Shown: piece after piece, positions 1 through 8,838 of the stretch | Position numbering within the stretch: the first letter of the stretch is position 1 | Layout: each line of letters begins with the position of its first letter | NCBI GenBank assembly: GCA_035532215.1 | Contig: DATKRK010000096.1 | Coordinates: 1-36,937 of the forward strand | Direction of reading: 5' to 3' | Length of the DNA stretch: 36,937 nucleotides | DNA from: JAICIG01 sp035532215 | GTDB lineage: Bacteria > Planctomycetota > Planctomycetia > Pirellulales > JAICIG01 | Notes under the pieces: generated by a model | What the model saw: only the letters and a program-made list of their open reading frames with translations | Told to the model about the DNA's origin: nothing | Databases searched by the model: none | Program-made: the position numbers and the translations under genes

Positions 1-231
1 ATATCGCTGCGGGCCGCCGGCCGCCCAGCACACCTGCTCGGTCACCAGGTACTTGAAGCCTGCCGGCAGCACGCGATGGTGCGCTTCGTCGACCTTGGGA
101 TTGGCGTTCAGCCGCGGATCGTCCATCACGCGATCGATGAAATCATCGACCACCGCGGCGATCGCATACACGCCGCCCAGGCGTTCGTAGAGTGAAGTTT
201 TCGCAGCTTGTTCGCCAGCCGGATCGGTCAT
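1..231 (-). CDS. Group 1 truncated haemoglobin, 3' end cut off by the window edge
   Basis: Small haem protein that binds O2 or NO in the cytoplasm. The reverse strand reads MTDPAGEQAAKTSLYERLGG from an ATG at 231, and the frame stays open to base 1 (77 codons). The N-terminal pattern SLYERLGG, followed by a VDDFIDRVMDDPRLN-like helix and a KYLVTEQVCWAAGGP-like segment, is typical of group 1 truncated globins (about 120 residues). The proximal-histidine region lies beyond the window, so haem ligation cannot be checked. It is divergent from the next gene. The family assignment is confident; the physiological ligand is unknown. Confidence 0.85.
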   Translation of the reverse strand, partial: MTDPAGEQAAKTSLYERLGGVYAIAAVVDDFIDRVMDDPRLNANPKVDEAHHRVLPAGFKYLVTEQVCWAAGGPQRY

Positions 232-387
232 CGAGCAACTCCCGCAACGAATGGAAAATGCAATAGGCCCGCGTGCGGTTGATGATACCGCGAGAAAATT
301 CTCTGAACAGCCAGACCATGCTTCGCCGCGCACCCGACGTCCTGCTGTGATTTTGTTGATGGCGCGTGCGGCGTTAGAATCAATAGC

Positions 388-993
388 ATGTCGGCTGCTC
401 CCCCAACGAATCTGCAGTTCACGCTGCGACGCCTGTTGATCGTCATCGGAGCGATCGGGCTTGCGATCGGAGCTCTAGTTGGCGGTTGGCGACTTTACTT
501 CCACTGGCTTTATCCGTACGGGCGGAGCCACTGTTGTGACACGGGATTGTGGGCAAGCCTTCAAAGCTACGCGGCTTCTCACGGCGGCGCCTTCCCCGCC
601 GGCGAAGCGACGCCCGAAGCCTCGATGAGTCTACTTTATCCAAAGCATGCCGATGCCAACGCGCTCCGCGGAAAGATTGTACCCCTCGCAGAGGTCGAGG
701 CGGCGTTGAAGAAAAACGGGCGGCTTGATCCGACCACGTGCGGCTGGCACTACGTCGAGGGCTTGACCACGAGCGACGACGGCACGATCGCCGTTCTGTG
801 GGACAAGGTCGGCCTCGGCCACAACGGCGAGCGTCTGCCCCAAGGCGACCATGATGTGCTCTTCCTGAGCGGCCATACCGAACGCATTTCTGGCGATCAA
901 TGGCAAGCGTTTCTGGAGGAGCAGAAAAAACTGTTTGAGAGCCGACCGACACAACCCGGGCAATCCACAGCCTCTGCGCCAGAGACGCGGTAA
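388..993 (+). CDS. Membrane-anchored conserved hypothetical protein
   Basis: A 201-residue protein with an N-terminal membrane anchor (about residues 12-35) preceded by the basic leader FTLRRLLIVIG, a style of leader seen on many planctomycete proteins. The rest is probably outside the cytoplasm. It contains the landmarks GGAFPAGE (about residues 60-67), CGWHYVEGL (about 118-126) and WDKVGLGHNGERLPQGDH (about 138-155). The tail resembles the H-x-DG-like ends of planctomycete pseudopilin-like proteins, but I cannot name a family with certainty. No strong ribosome-binding site is seen before the ATG. Function is unknown. Confidence 0.7.
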   Translation: MSAAPPTNLQFTLRRLLIVIGAIGLAIGALVGGWRLYFHWLYPYGRSHCCDTGLWASLQSYAASHGGAFPAGEATPEASMSLLYPKHADANALRGKIVPLAEVEAALKKNGRLDPTTCGWHYVEGLTTSDDGTIAVLWDKVGLGHNGERLPQGDHDVLFLSGHTERISGDQWQAFLEEQKKLFESRPTQPGQSTASAPETR

Positions 994-1345
994 CGCCTGC
1001 CGCAAGCGAGCGCCGTCTGCAAGCCTAAGCGGTTCGAATGCGCCGCGAAGTGCGGCGACGCACGCTGTTCCCGGCAATGCGAAACCGCGCTTCATCGCTC
1101 GGCGGAAGAATCCGCAGAGAATTTCTTGGCACGCTGTGAAAAATTGCCCCCGCCAATTGCTTGATTATGACTCCGATTGCTGGCATCATCAGATACGCTT
1201 ATTGAGATCTCAGGCGAGGCTCAAGCCGGCGGCCATGCGCCGAATCGGGGGATTCGGGCGGTTTTGGTTTGCGCCGCGGCTTCGCGCTTCGCCTGGGCGA
1301 TCGATCACTTGCCCGTCCGCTCACCCCGCCTGAACAACCGATCGC
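994..1345. other. Intergenic stretch without recognisable features
   Basis: I see no convincing gene, RNA or repeat in these 352 bases. The AT-richer part around 1135-1205 is the best place for a promoter of the downstream transporter gene, but no clear -35/-10 pair stands out. Confidence 0.4.
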
Positions 1346-3142
1346 ATGGATTCGACCGCCCGCCAACCGCTCTCTGCTTCCGCCGACGGCCCCGCGTCGC
1401 AACCGAAACCGGCCTTCAAGGCGCCGTATCCCGGCACGCCTGCGATGCCGCGCTGGACGACCGGCGAACTGCCCGACGCCCCGCAGTTCACCTGGAAGAA
1501 TTGGGCCGCCATGCTCGGCCCCGGGCTGTTGATGGGCGGGGCGGCCATCGGCGGCGGCGAATGGCTGATGGGCCCGATGGTCACGGCCCGCTACGGCGGG
1601 GCGCTGTTGTGGCTGGCCACGCTCAGCATTCTGTCGCAGGTGGTCTACAATATGGAGATCAGCCGCTACACGCTCTATAGCGGCGAGCCGATCTTCACCG
1701 GAAAATTCCGTACGCTGCCCGGACCGCATGTCTGGCTGCTCGTCTATTTGCTGCTCGACTTCGGCGCGGTCTTTCCGTATCTCGCTTCGAGCGCGGCCAC
1801 GCCGGTGTTCGCGATCTTGTACCAGCGGATGCCCGATCCGAACGCGACCAACACGCTGTTCAGCGTATTGGGCTTTGCGTTTACCGACGGGAGCCTGCTC
1901 AAGCTGATCGGCGGCGTGGTGTTCGTGCTGGCCATGGTCCCGCTGATTTTCGGCGGCAAGGTGTACAACTCGCTGAAGGTCGTGATGTCGTTCAAGATCG
2001 TCACGGTGTTCGGGTTCCTGGCGGTGGTCGGCTTCCTGTTTTCGCAGCCGCAAACCTGGACCGAGATCGCCAGCGGCTTCGTCAAATTCGGCAACGTGCC
2101 GGTCACGCGCGGCGAGGATCTCAACGGCAACGGCCGGCTCGATCCGGGCGAAGACTGGGACGGCGACGGCCATTTGGACGGCGTCGAAGAACGAACCGGC
2201 AAAGGCCCCAACGACTTCAAGGATCTCGACGGCGACGGCATTTGCGACGGCGACAATATCGACAACATCTTCCTGTCGCTCGTCCAAGGCCGCGGCTTCC
2301 CGCACGTCAACCTCGACATGATCGCCTTGCTGTGCGCCATGGTGGCCATCTCGGGCCAGGGCGGCTTGTCGAACACGCCGCTGAGCAACTACACGCGCGA
2401 CCAGGGCTGGGGCATGGGCTCGCACGTCGGCGCCATTCCCAGCGTCGTCGGCGGCCATCACCTGCAGCTTTCGCACGTGGGCTGCGTGTTCGAAATCACC
2501 AAAGATTCGCTGGCCGGCTGGAAGCGCTGGTATCGGCACCTGATGCGCGATCAATTAGTGGTCTGGATGCCCGCTTGCTTCATCGGGCTGGGCTTGCCGA
2601 GCATGCTTTCGGTGCAGTTTCTGCCGCGCGGCACGGCGGCCGATAGTTGGACGGCCGCCGGCATGACCGCCACCAACATCGGCGAACAGGTCACGAGCTT
2701 GCACGGCGCCGCCTGGGGCAACTTCTTCTGGTTCATGACCTTGTTCTGCGGGCTGCTGGTGCTCGCGCCGACCACGTGCAGCACGGCCGACGGCGCCATT
2801 CGCCGCTGGCTCGACGTCTTCTGGACTTCCAGCCCGCGGCTCCGCCGCGTCGATCCGCGAGCCATCGGCAAGCTCTACTTCGGCTTGCTCTGCGGTTACG
2901 TCGGATTGGGGCTCATCATGCTGTTGTTCGTGCCGGGCGGACGGCTGCTGGAGATCGCGGGAAAGTTCTTCAACTACGCCCTGGGCTTCAGTTGCTGGCA
3001 CGCCCTGGCGGTGAACGTGATTCTGCTGCCGCGCGAACTGCGGCCAAGTTGGTTCGTGCGGATCGCCCTGTTCCTGTCCGGCGCGTTTTTCTTGATGATT
3101 GCAGGGCTGACGACCTATGTTTGGCTGGCGGGCGCCGGGTGA
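1346..3142 (+). CDS. Nramp-family-like transporter with a Ca-binding-type loop insert
   Basis: A 598-residue polytopic inner-membrane protein. The first membrane segment, with GPGLLMGGAAIGGGEW at about residues 58-73, and the overall helix pattern fit the Nramp (SLC11) metal-ion transporter fold. The canonical DPGN metal-binding motif of helix 1 is replaced by GGAAIGGGE, and the MPHN-type motif of helix 6 reads instead as IPSVVGGHH, so the substrate may not be Mn or Fe. Residues about 258-306 are a hydrophilic insert with three Asp-rich loops (DLNGNGRLDPGED, DWDGDGHLDG, DLDGDGICDGD) like EF-hand, dockerin or thrombospondin-3 calcium sites. The downstream gap contains a hairpin that may end transcription. 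Family placement is fairly sure; substrate is open. Confidence 0.82.
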   Translation: MDSTARQPLSASADGPASQPKPAFKAPYPGTPAMPRWTTGELPDAPQFTWKNWAAMLGPGLLMGGAAIGGGEWLMGPMVTARYGGALLWLATLSILSQVVYNMEISRYTLYSGEPIFTGKFRTLPGPHVWLLVYLLLDFGAVFPYLASSAATPVFAILYQRMPDPNATNTLFSVLGFAFTDGSLLKLIGGVVFVLAMVPLIFGGKVYNSLKVVMSFKIVTVFGFLAVVGFLFSQPQTWTEIASGFVKFGNVPVTRGEDLNGNGRLDPGEDWDGDGHLDGVEERTGKGPNDFKDLDGDGICDGDNIDNIFLSLVQGRGFPHVNLDMIALLCAMVAISGQGGLSNTPLSNYTRDQGWGMGSHVGAIPSVVGGHHLQLSHVGCVFEITKDSLAGWKRWYRHLMRDQLVVWMPACFIGLGLPSMLSVQFLPRGTAADSWTAAGMTATNIGEQVTSLHGAAWGNFFWFMTLFCGLLVLAPTTCSTADGAIRRWLDVFWTSSPRLRRVDPRAIGKLYFGLLCGYVGLGLIMLLFVPGGRLLEIAGKFFNYALGFSCWHALAVNVILLPRELRPSWFVRIALFLSGAFFLMIAGLTTYVWLAGAG

Positions 3143-3358
3143 TTTGGGATTTTCGATTGTGGATTTTGGATTGCAGATTGGCGGCCCTCACGCCTGCCCT
3201 CTCCCAAAGGGAGAGGGGGGGTACGCCTTCCAGATGTCCGGAGATTGACTCCGCGCCACGACGCACCCGGAGGCTGACGCCTCCGGCTCGCCCAATGGCG
3301 AATGCCTCCGGCTCGCCTGATTGCTGAAGCCCGACGCCCATTCCCTGGAGAAGTATTG
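3143..3358. repeat. Intergenic dispersed-repeat sequence with two perfect hairpins
   Basis: A 9-bp inverted repeat, CCCTCTCCC-AAA-GGGAGAGGG, lies at 3197-3217. A second perfect stem, CCGGAGGC-TGAC-GCCTCCGG, lies at 3267-3286. A 14-bp direct repeat, GCCTCCGGCTCGCC, occurs at 3279-3292 and again at 3304-3317. Sequences of this style recur between planctomycete genes. Either hairpin could act as a transcript end for the transporter, but no T-tract follows. A ribosome-binding site (GGAGAA, about 3347-3352) belongs to the next gene. Confidence 0.7.
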
Positions 3359-4789
3359 ATGCGTCTCTCGACTCGAATCGCCAGCTTGGCGACTATCCTG
3401 CTGACGGCGACTTCGGCTAGTGCGACCGATTGGCCGCAATTTCGCGGGGTGAATTGTTCGGGCCGGGCGGAGACCGCCGACAAGCTGCCGGCCGAAATCG
3501 GGCCGGAGACGAACGTCATTTGGAAGACGGCCCTGCCACCGGGCCACTCGTCGCCGGCTGTGGTCGGCAAACGCATCTATCTGACGGCCGTCCGCGGCGA
3601 GCAACTGCTGACCATCGCCCTCGACCGCGCGACGGGCAAGGTGCTGTGGGAAGTCGAAGCCCCGCACGAAAAGCTAGAGGCGATCCATCGTATCGGCAGT
3701 CTCGCTCAGCCCAGCCCGGCGAGCGACGGCGAGCGAGTGGTGAGCTTCTTCGGCTCGAGCGGGCTGTACTGCTACGACGCCGAGGGGAAGCTGCTCTGGA
3801 AGCGGCCGATGGGGCCGTTCAACAACGATTTCGGCGCCGGCACGTCGCCGATCATCGTCGGCGACCGCGTGATTCTCTGCCAAGATCACGACACCGATTC
3901 GTTCATGGAGGCCATCGACAAGCGGACCGGCAAGACCGTCTGGCGCACCGATCGTTCGGAATTTCCCCGCAATTACTGCACGCCGGTCATTTGGGAGGTC
4001 GACGGCAAGAAGCAAATCATCGTCGCCGCCACGCTGCGCGTCGTCGGCTACGATTTCGAGACCGGCCGCGAACTGTGGACGGTGCGCGGCATCGCCCGCA
4101 CGGTCTGCATGACGCCGGTCGTGGGTCAGGACGGCACGCTCTACGTGGCTGGCTGGTCGGCGGGCGGCGACGCCGGCGAGCGGATTTCGGTCGAACCGTT
4201 CGAAGAGGCGGCCTCGCGCTTCGACGCCAACGGCGATCGCATGCTCGCGGAAGACGAACTGCCCGACGGGGCGATCAAGCAGCGTTACTCGCAAGTCGAT
4301 CGCGACAAGAGCGGCACGATCACCCAGGCCGAATACGATTTTTTTCGCGGCTTGTTCGATCAGTCGCGAAACGTCGTGATCGCCATCAAGCCGGGCTGCG
4401 AGGGGGACGCGACCCAATCGCACGTGCTCTGGGAAAACAGCAAGTTCGTGCCGTTTTGCTCTTCGCCGCTGTATACCAACGGCTTGATCTTCACCGTCAA
4501 GGACGGCGGCATCGTTTCCTGCCTCGACGCCGAATCGGGCGAGATGCTCAAATATGGTCGGCTGGGCGCGACCAAGAACTACTACAGCTCGCCGGTGTCG
4601 GGCGACGGCAAGATCTATCTGATCAACGAGATCGGCCAGTTGAGCGTCGTCAGCGCCGAACCCAAGTGGCGCGTGCTCTCGACGGCCGACTTTGGCGAAG
4701 ATGCTCACGCCACGCCGGCCCTCGTCGACGGCAAGATCTATCTCCGCACCGCCGGGCATTTGTACTGCTTCGGGCTCACGCAGCCTTGA
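3359..4789 (+). CDS. Secreted PQQ-like beta-propeller protein with an EF-hand pair insert
   Basis: The protein has 476 residues. The start at 3359 is chosen because it follows GGAGAA and opens a signal peptide, MRLSTRIASLATILLTATSA, cleaved near SASA-TDW. An upstream in-frame ATG at 3302 lies in repeat DNA and is unlikely. The mature part begins with WPQFRG and shows repeated propeller blades (for example ALDRATGKVLWEVEA, AIDKRTGKTVWRTD and SCLDAESGEMLKYG) of the PQQ-like/BamB-like type common in planctomycetes. Between blades, residues about 287-330 form two EF-hand-like loops (DANGDRMLAEDE and DRDKSGTITQAE). This suggests a calcium-stabilised periplasmic propeller. No PQQ-dependent catalytic residues can be claimed from sequence alone. 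Confidence 0.88.
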   Translation: MRLSTRIASLATILLTATSASATDWPQFRGVNCSGRAETADKLPAEIGPETNVIWKTALPPGHSSPAVVGKRIYLTAVRGEQLLTIALDRATGKVLWEVEAPHEKLEAIHRIGSLAQPSPASDGERVVSFFGSSGLYCYDAEGKLLWKRPMGPFNNDFGAGTSPIIVGDRVILCQDHDTDSFMEAIDKRTGKTVWRTDRSEFPRNYCTPVIWEVDGKKQIIVAATLRVVGYDFETGRELWTVRGIARTVCMTPVVGQDGTLYVAGWSAGGDAGERISVEPFEEAASRFDANGDRMLAEDELPDGAIKQRYSQVDRDKSGTITQAEYDFFRGLFDQSRNVVIAIKPGCEGDATQSHVLWENSKFVPFCSSPLYTNGLIFTVKDGGIVSCLDAESGEMLKYGRLGATKNYYSSPVSGDGKIYLINEIGQLSVVSAEPKWRVLSTADFGEDAHATPALVDGKIYLRTAGHLYCFGLTQP

Positions 4790-4918
4790 ATCAGCCCTTG
4801 CCGCTCGAGGGGGCGGGTGATAGATTACTATATTCCCCATTGAATCTAACCGATGACCGACCGGGGTGGCCTGCCAGGGCCCTCGCTTTCCGGCGGCTAG
4901 TGACGAGGACTGCGGGTC

Positions 4919-5179
4919 ATGAAGAAGAACATTCATCCGAAATACGTGGAAACGACGGTCAAGTGCGGCTGCGGCAACACGTTCAAGACTCGCAGCACTA
5001 TGCCGGAGTTGAAGATCGATATTTGCAGCGCCTGCCACCCGTTCTACACCGGCAAGCTGAAGTACGTCGACACGGCGGGCCGCATCGAGAAGTTCAAGAA
5101 TAAGTTCGCCAGCGCCGGCTACGCCAGCCTGAACCGCGGCAAGAAGGCGCCGAAGGCCGCCCCGGCCGCCGAAGGTTAG
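4919..5179 (+). CDS. rpmE: 50S ribosomal protein L31, zinc-binding form
   Basis: An 86-residue protein of the large ribosomal subunit. It starts MKKNIHPKYVETTVKCGCGN. The cysteines in CGCG and the later CSACHP form the zinc-binding C+ version of L31. A GAGGA ribosome-binding site lies about 9 bases before the ATG. The C-terminus carries a Lys/Ala/Pro-rich tail (KKAPKAAPAAEG) longer than the E. coli protein. It is followed by prfA and prmC, a common bacterial gene order (rpmE-prfA-prmC), so the three are probably co-expressed despite the repeat-filled gap. Confidence 0.97.
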   Translation: MKKNIHPKYVETTVKCGCGNTFKTRSTMPELKIDICSACHPFYTGKLKYVDTAGRIEKFKNKFASAGYASLNRGKKAPKAAPAAEG

Positions 5180-5267
5180 CTGCGGCGAAGTCGCTTTTCA
5201 CCTCGCGGCCTGTCTGCGGCAAGCCTGCGCGCTTGCCGGTTTCTCGGGCGACTTGCCGCTTGACTCT

Positions 5268-5378
5268 TCGCTCACGCTTCGGCTTTGTATAGGTCGACGG
5301 CCGTCGCGTCGCTCACTACCAACCCGAAGCGTCAGCGAGGGCAACTCCTGGCTCCTGTTCGCTCACGCTTCGGGTTGG
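5268..5378. repeat. Planctomycete dispersed inverted repeat (TRSVSEG type)
   Basis: CCAACCCGAAGCGTCAGCGA at 5319-5338 is matched by its reverse complement (19 of 20 positions) at 5359-5378, giving a long hairpin with a ~20-base loop. A third, partial copy (TCGCTCACGCTTCGGC) lies at 5268-5283. One frame across the element reads PTRSVSEG, a spurious peptide often seen in planctomycete genome annotations. It sits between rpmE and prfA. It is non-coding; its role is unknown. Confidence 0.8.
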
Positions 5379-5433
5379 CACTGGCCGGCACGCTGGCGCC
5401 GCGATTTCCCCACTCCCTGGCGAGGGACTTTTC

Positions 5434-6507
<1,074 letters not shown>

Positions 6508-6858
6508 TGACTAGCGGCGCGCCGTAGGCGGCCGAGTGCAGTGTCATCCTGGCGACCCGAGCCCGCGTGCTCGTTGTGCGACGCGTCTCTGCGAAGCCCG
6601 AGATTCCAATGGTCGAATGTCGCTGTGCCATTATTCTTTCGCCCCTTCGGGGCTTGCCGGTCGGGCTCCCGGCGACGTCCAGGGGGCCGGAGAGCCCCGT
6701 AGGGGCGGTACATGCGCAAGCTTGCGTATTACAACGAAGGCCGCGCCAGGCTCCATTCTCGGCCCGAACGGCCCTATGGCCCGCTCGCTTGGCGACATAG
6801 AATGCCCCTGACGGAAAAAACGTCTCAGGAATTCCAACTCTACGCCCCGCGAGGCGGC
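6508..6858. other. Spacer between prfA and prmC with small GC hairpins
   Basis: It contains two short perfect stems of dispersed-repeat style: GCCCC-TTC-GGGGC at 6641-6653 and GCCCC-GTA-GGGGC at 6694-6706. The prmC reading frame stays open upstream to ATG codons at 6712 and 6802, but that upstream part overlaps this repeat-like sequence and lacks similarity to the PrmC family, so it is treated as leader. No separate gene is seen. Confidence 0.5.
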
Positions 6859-7746
6859 ATGCCCCAGACCGAAGCATGGACGATCGGCCGGTTGCTCCAG
6901 TGGACGACCGACTATTTGAAACAGCGCGGCGCCGATAGCCCGCGGCTCGACGCCGAAGTGCTGTTGGCCGAGGCGCTGGGCTGCCAGCGCATCCAGCTTT
7001 ACACGGCCTTCGGCGATACGCCCGAGGAGGGCGCCCGCACCGCCTTTCGCGAACTTGTCCGCCGCCGGGCCGAAGGGGCGCCGGTGGCCTATCTCGTCGG
7101 CCGCCGCGAGTTCTATTCGCTTTCGTTCCGCGTCACGCCCGACGTGCTGATTCCCCGGCCCGAGACCGAGTTTCTGGTGATTTGCCTCTTGGACCTGGCC
7201 GCGGGCCGATCGCCCGCCGGCGAAGCCTGGGAGATCGCCGACGTGGGCACGGGCAGCGGCATTATCGCGGTCTGCGCGGCGAAGCGGTTGGAGCATTGCC
7301 GCGTGACGGCGCTCGACGTCAGCCCTGCGGCGCTCGAAGTCGCCCGCTCGAATGCCGCCGAGCACGGCGTCGAGTCTCGCATCGAGTTTCTCCAAAGCGA
7401 TCTGCTTTCGGCCGCGCCGGCCGAGCGGCGGTTCGATTTCGTCGTTTCGAACCCGCCTTACATCGCCGAGCACGAGATGGCCGGCTTGTCGCGCGACGTT
7501 CGCGATTTCGAACCGCACGGCGCGCTCGTCGCCGGCCCGAAAGGAACCGAAGTCATCGAGCGGCTGATCGGCCAGGCCGCCGAGCGGCTCGTGCCGGGAG
7601 GCTGGCTATTGGTCGAAATCAGCCCGCAGATCGATGCGGCCGTGCGCGATTTGGTCAAGGCCGATGGCCGCTACGAGCTATTGCCCACGATCAAGGATCT
7701 CGCCGGCCTGGCCCGCGTGGTTCAGGCCCGGCGGCTGGCGGAGTGA
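6859..7746 (+). CDS. prmC: Release-factor glutamine N5-methyltransferase
   Basis: A 295-residue SAM-dependent enzyme that methylates the glutamine of the GGQ motif in release factors, including the product of the preceding gene. The N-terminal helical domain begins EAWTIGRLLQWTTDYL. The SAM-binding motif DVGTGSG is at residues 128-134 and the catalytic NPPY at 198-201. The linker PRPETE (residues 99-104) is characteristic of PrmC. The start at 6859 gives the normal family length; 6802 (314 residues) is the main alternative. A GAGG lies just upstream of 6859. Confidence 0.95.
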   Translation: MPQTEAWTIGRLLQWTTDYLKQRGADSPRLDAEVLLAEALGCQRIQLYTAFGDTPEEGARTAFRELVRRRAEGAPVAYLVGRREFYSLSFRVTPDVLIPRPETEFLVICLLDLAAGRSPAGEAWEIADVGTGSGIIAVCAAKRLEHCRVTALDVSPAALEVARSNAAEHGVESRIEFLQSDLLSAAPAERRFDFVVSNPPYIAEHEMAGLSRDVRDFEPHGALVAGPKGTEVIERLIGQAAERLVPGGWLLVEISPQIDAAVRDLVKADGRYELLPTIKDLAGLARVVQARRLAE

Positions 7747-7918
7747 AACCGACCTGGGCGCGGGCGGTTAAAACGCGCTCAGCCCCAGCGGCCACTGCAT
7801 GAACCGTTCGTGAGCTGCGGAGTCTGCCCCGGAACTGACGGCTACGACCGACCAAAAGATGCCGCGCGTCGACGCCGCCTTTGGCCGAAGGGGGCTACCT
7901 GACCCCGCCAACCTTGCG

Positions 7919-7956
7919 AAGCCGTCGTCGGAGTAATTCGAGGGGCGGCTTTTTTG
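7919..7956 (+). terminator. Possible intrinsic terminator downstream of prmC
   Basis: AAGCCG at 7919-7924 can pair with CGGCTT at 7946-7951, followed directly by a run of T (to 7955). The 21-base loop is long for an intrinsic terminator, so this is only a candidate. It lies about 170 bases after the prmC stop. Confidence 0.4.
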
Positions 7957-8077
7957 TTGGGCATGCAATATGCGGCCGATTCCCATGCCGTTTCGTTAGA
8001 TCGTTGTCATCGTGGCGACTGGCGGGCGAACGGGGCGAAAGCCTCGGAAATGCGAAACATCCCATAAAAAAGGCGAT

Positions 8078-8132
8078 TGCGAGAGCCGGGACTTGAACCC
8101 GGACGGGTTTCCCCACTGGATTCTAAGTCTAG
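8078..8132 (-). pseudogene. 3' fragment of a tRNA-Leu(UAG) gene, probable att site
   Basis: Read on the minus strand, the segment contains the anticodon loop CTTAGAA (anticodon TAG), a Leu-type long variable arm (GGGGAAACCC), a perfect T-arm (CCGGG-TTCAAGT-CCCGG), and the 3' acceptor strand CTCTCGC with discriminator A. No CCA is encoded. No matching 5' acceptor strand (GCGAGAG expected) or D-arm lies upstream, and the anticodon stem CTAGA/TCCAG has an A-C mismatch. A 3' tRNA half of this type is the normal remnant of tRNA-targeted integration. Its orientation places the inserted DNA at higher coordinates. Loss of the 5' half by deletion is an alternative. Confidence 0.75.
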
Positions 8133-8260
8133 CGTGCGTGCCGTCGCGGTAACATTGGCATGGCGTTGCGATAACACCTAAAGGTGGATTATATAAGGCG
8201 GTTACGTCGCCGCCTGCTCTGGGCCGCATTGTAATGGCATCGGCGTGATACGGCCAGTGC

Positions 8261-8279
8261 TGTTACCAAATTGTTACCA
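8261..8279. repeat. TGTTACCA direct repeat near the tRNA scar
   Basis: TGTTACCA occurs at 8261-8268 and 8272-8279, one helical turn (11 bp) apart, and a related TGTTACC lies inverted near 8150. Short direct repeats next to a tRNA-derived att core are the usual form of integrase arm-type sites, but no integrase is visible in the window, so this role is a guess. Confidence 0.35.
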
Positions 8280-8387
8280 TTTCAGGCGCCTGCATCCGCG
8301 GGGTTCAGCCCTCAGGCACCTGCGTTAGCCCAGGATTTTCGGACGGCGGCAGGGGCCGGATAATGCTCCCTGAAGGAGGTCCAAAAG

Positions 8388-8486
8388 ATGGAGAAGAACA
8401 AGCAGGATGCAGTTCAGCGTCGACGCCCTTGTGATGAGGCGCCATTCGCGCGCGCTTCTTACTGTGAGATCCGTTCTTGTCCTTAA
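8388..8486 (+). CDS. Possible 32-residue peptide with a perfect Shine-Dalgarno site
   Basis: AAGGAGGT ends about 7 bases before an ATG that opens a 32-codon frame beginning MEKNKQDAVQRRRPCDEAP and ending in TAA at 8484-8486. The product is basic and hydrophilic and contains three cysteines (CDEAP, YCEIRSC). I do not recognise it. It lies just inside the presumed inserted DNA next to the tRNA fragment. It could be a leader peptide, a small regulator or the remains of a longer gene. Confidence 0.4.
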   Translation: MEKNKQDAVQRRRPCDEAPFARASYCEIRSCP

Positions 8487-8838
8487 TGGATTAAAGCACT
8501 GCCAAGTTGGCAGCGCGAATGGCTTAACCTCCCTTGGATAGGGCGGCAGTGGGATTTCTCGATCCTAAGCGGACCGGCCTCGTCGGAGACGATATCATCG
8601 CTTGGTCTTGGTTCTCGCGTCGTCTTGGCGATTTCAATGGTGCAGCAGTGCAGCCCTGCACACAAAAGGCCGCGGTGGGCGTGGGTTGCGCGCCTGATCT
8701 TCATTGCTCGGCGTTAGGCTGTGCGCCGATACGGGATCGTGGGCAAAACTTGAGGTCCTTGGCGAACGAACCGGGCCCATTCGTTATCCGCCGAGCCGGC
8801 GATATCTCGCAACGCTTTCTCCTGAGTTGGGAAAAGCA
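8487..8838. other. Spacer upstream of the FAD oxidoreductase gene
   Basis: The 352 bases between the small peptide frame and the oxidoreductase start hold no convincing gene. The oxidoreductase frame remains open upstream to an ATG at 8704, but that extension does not fit a flavoprotein N-terminus, which normally begins just before the GxGxxG loop. Confidence 0.4.

Noticed and set aside
1199..2554. A 451-codon open frame on the minus strand
   Set aside because: It is antisense to the Nramp-like gene; the product is His/Arg/Ala-rich with no domain, as expected for a shadow frame in GC-rich DNA.
6712..6858. N-terminal extension of PrmC from an upstream ATG
   Set aside because: The extension is translated from repeat-like DNA and does not resemble the PrmC N-terminal domain, which begins after residue 50 of the long version.
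8078..8160. A complete tRNA-Leu gene
   Set aside because: No 5' acceptor strand pairing with CTCTCGC and no D-arm could be found on the minus strand, and the anticodon stem has a mismatch. Only the 3' part is supported.
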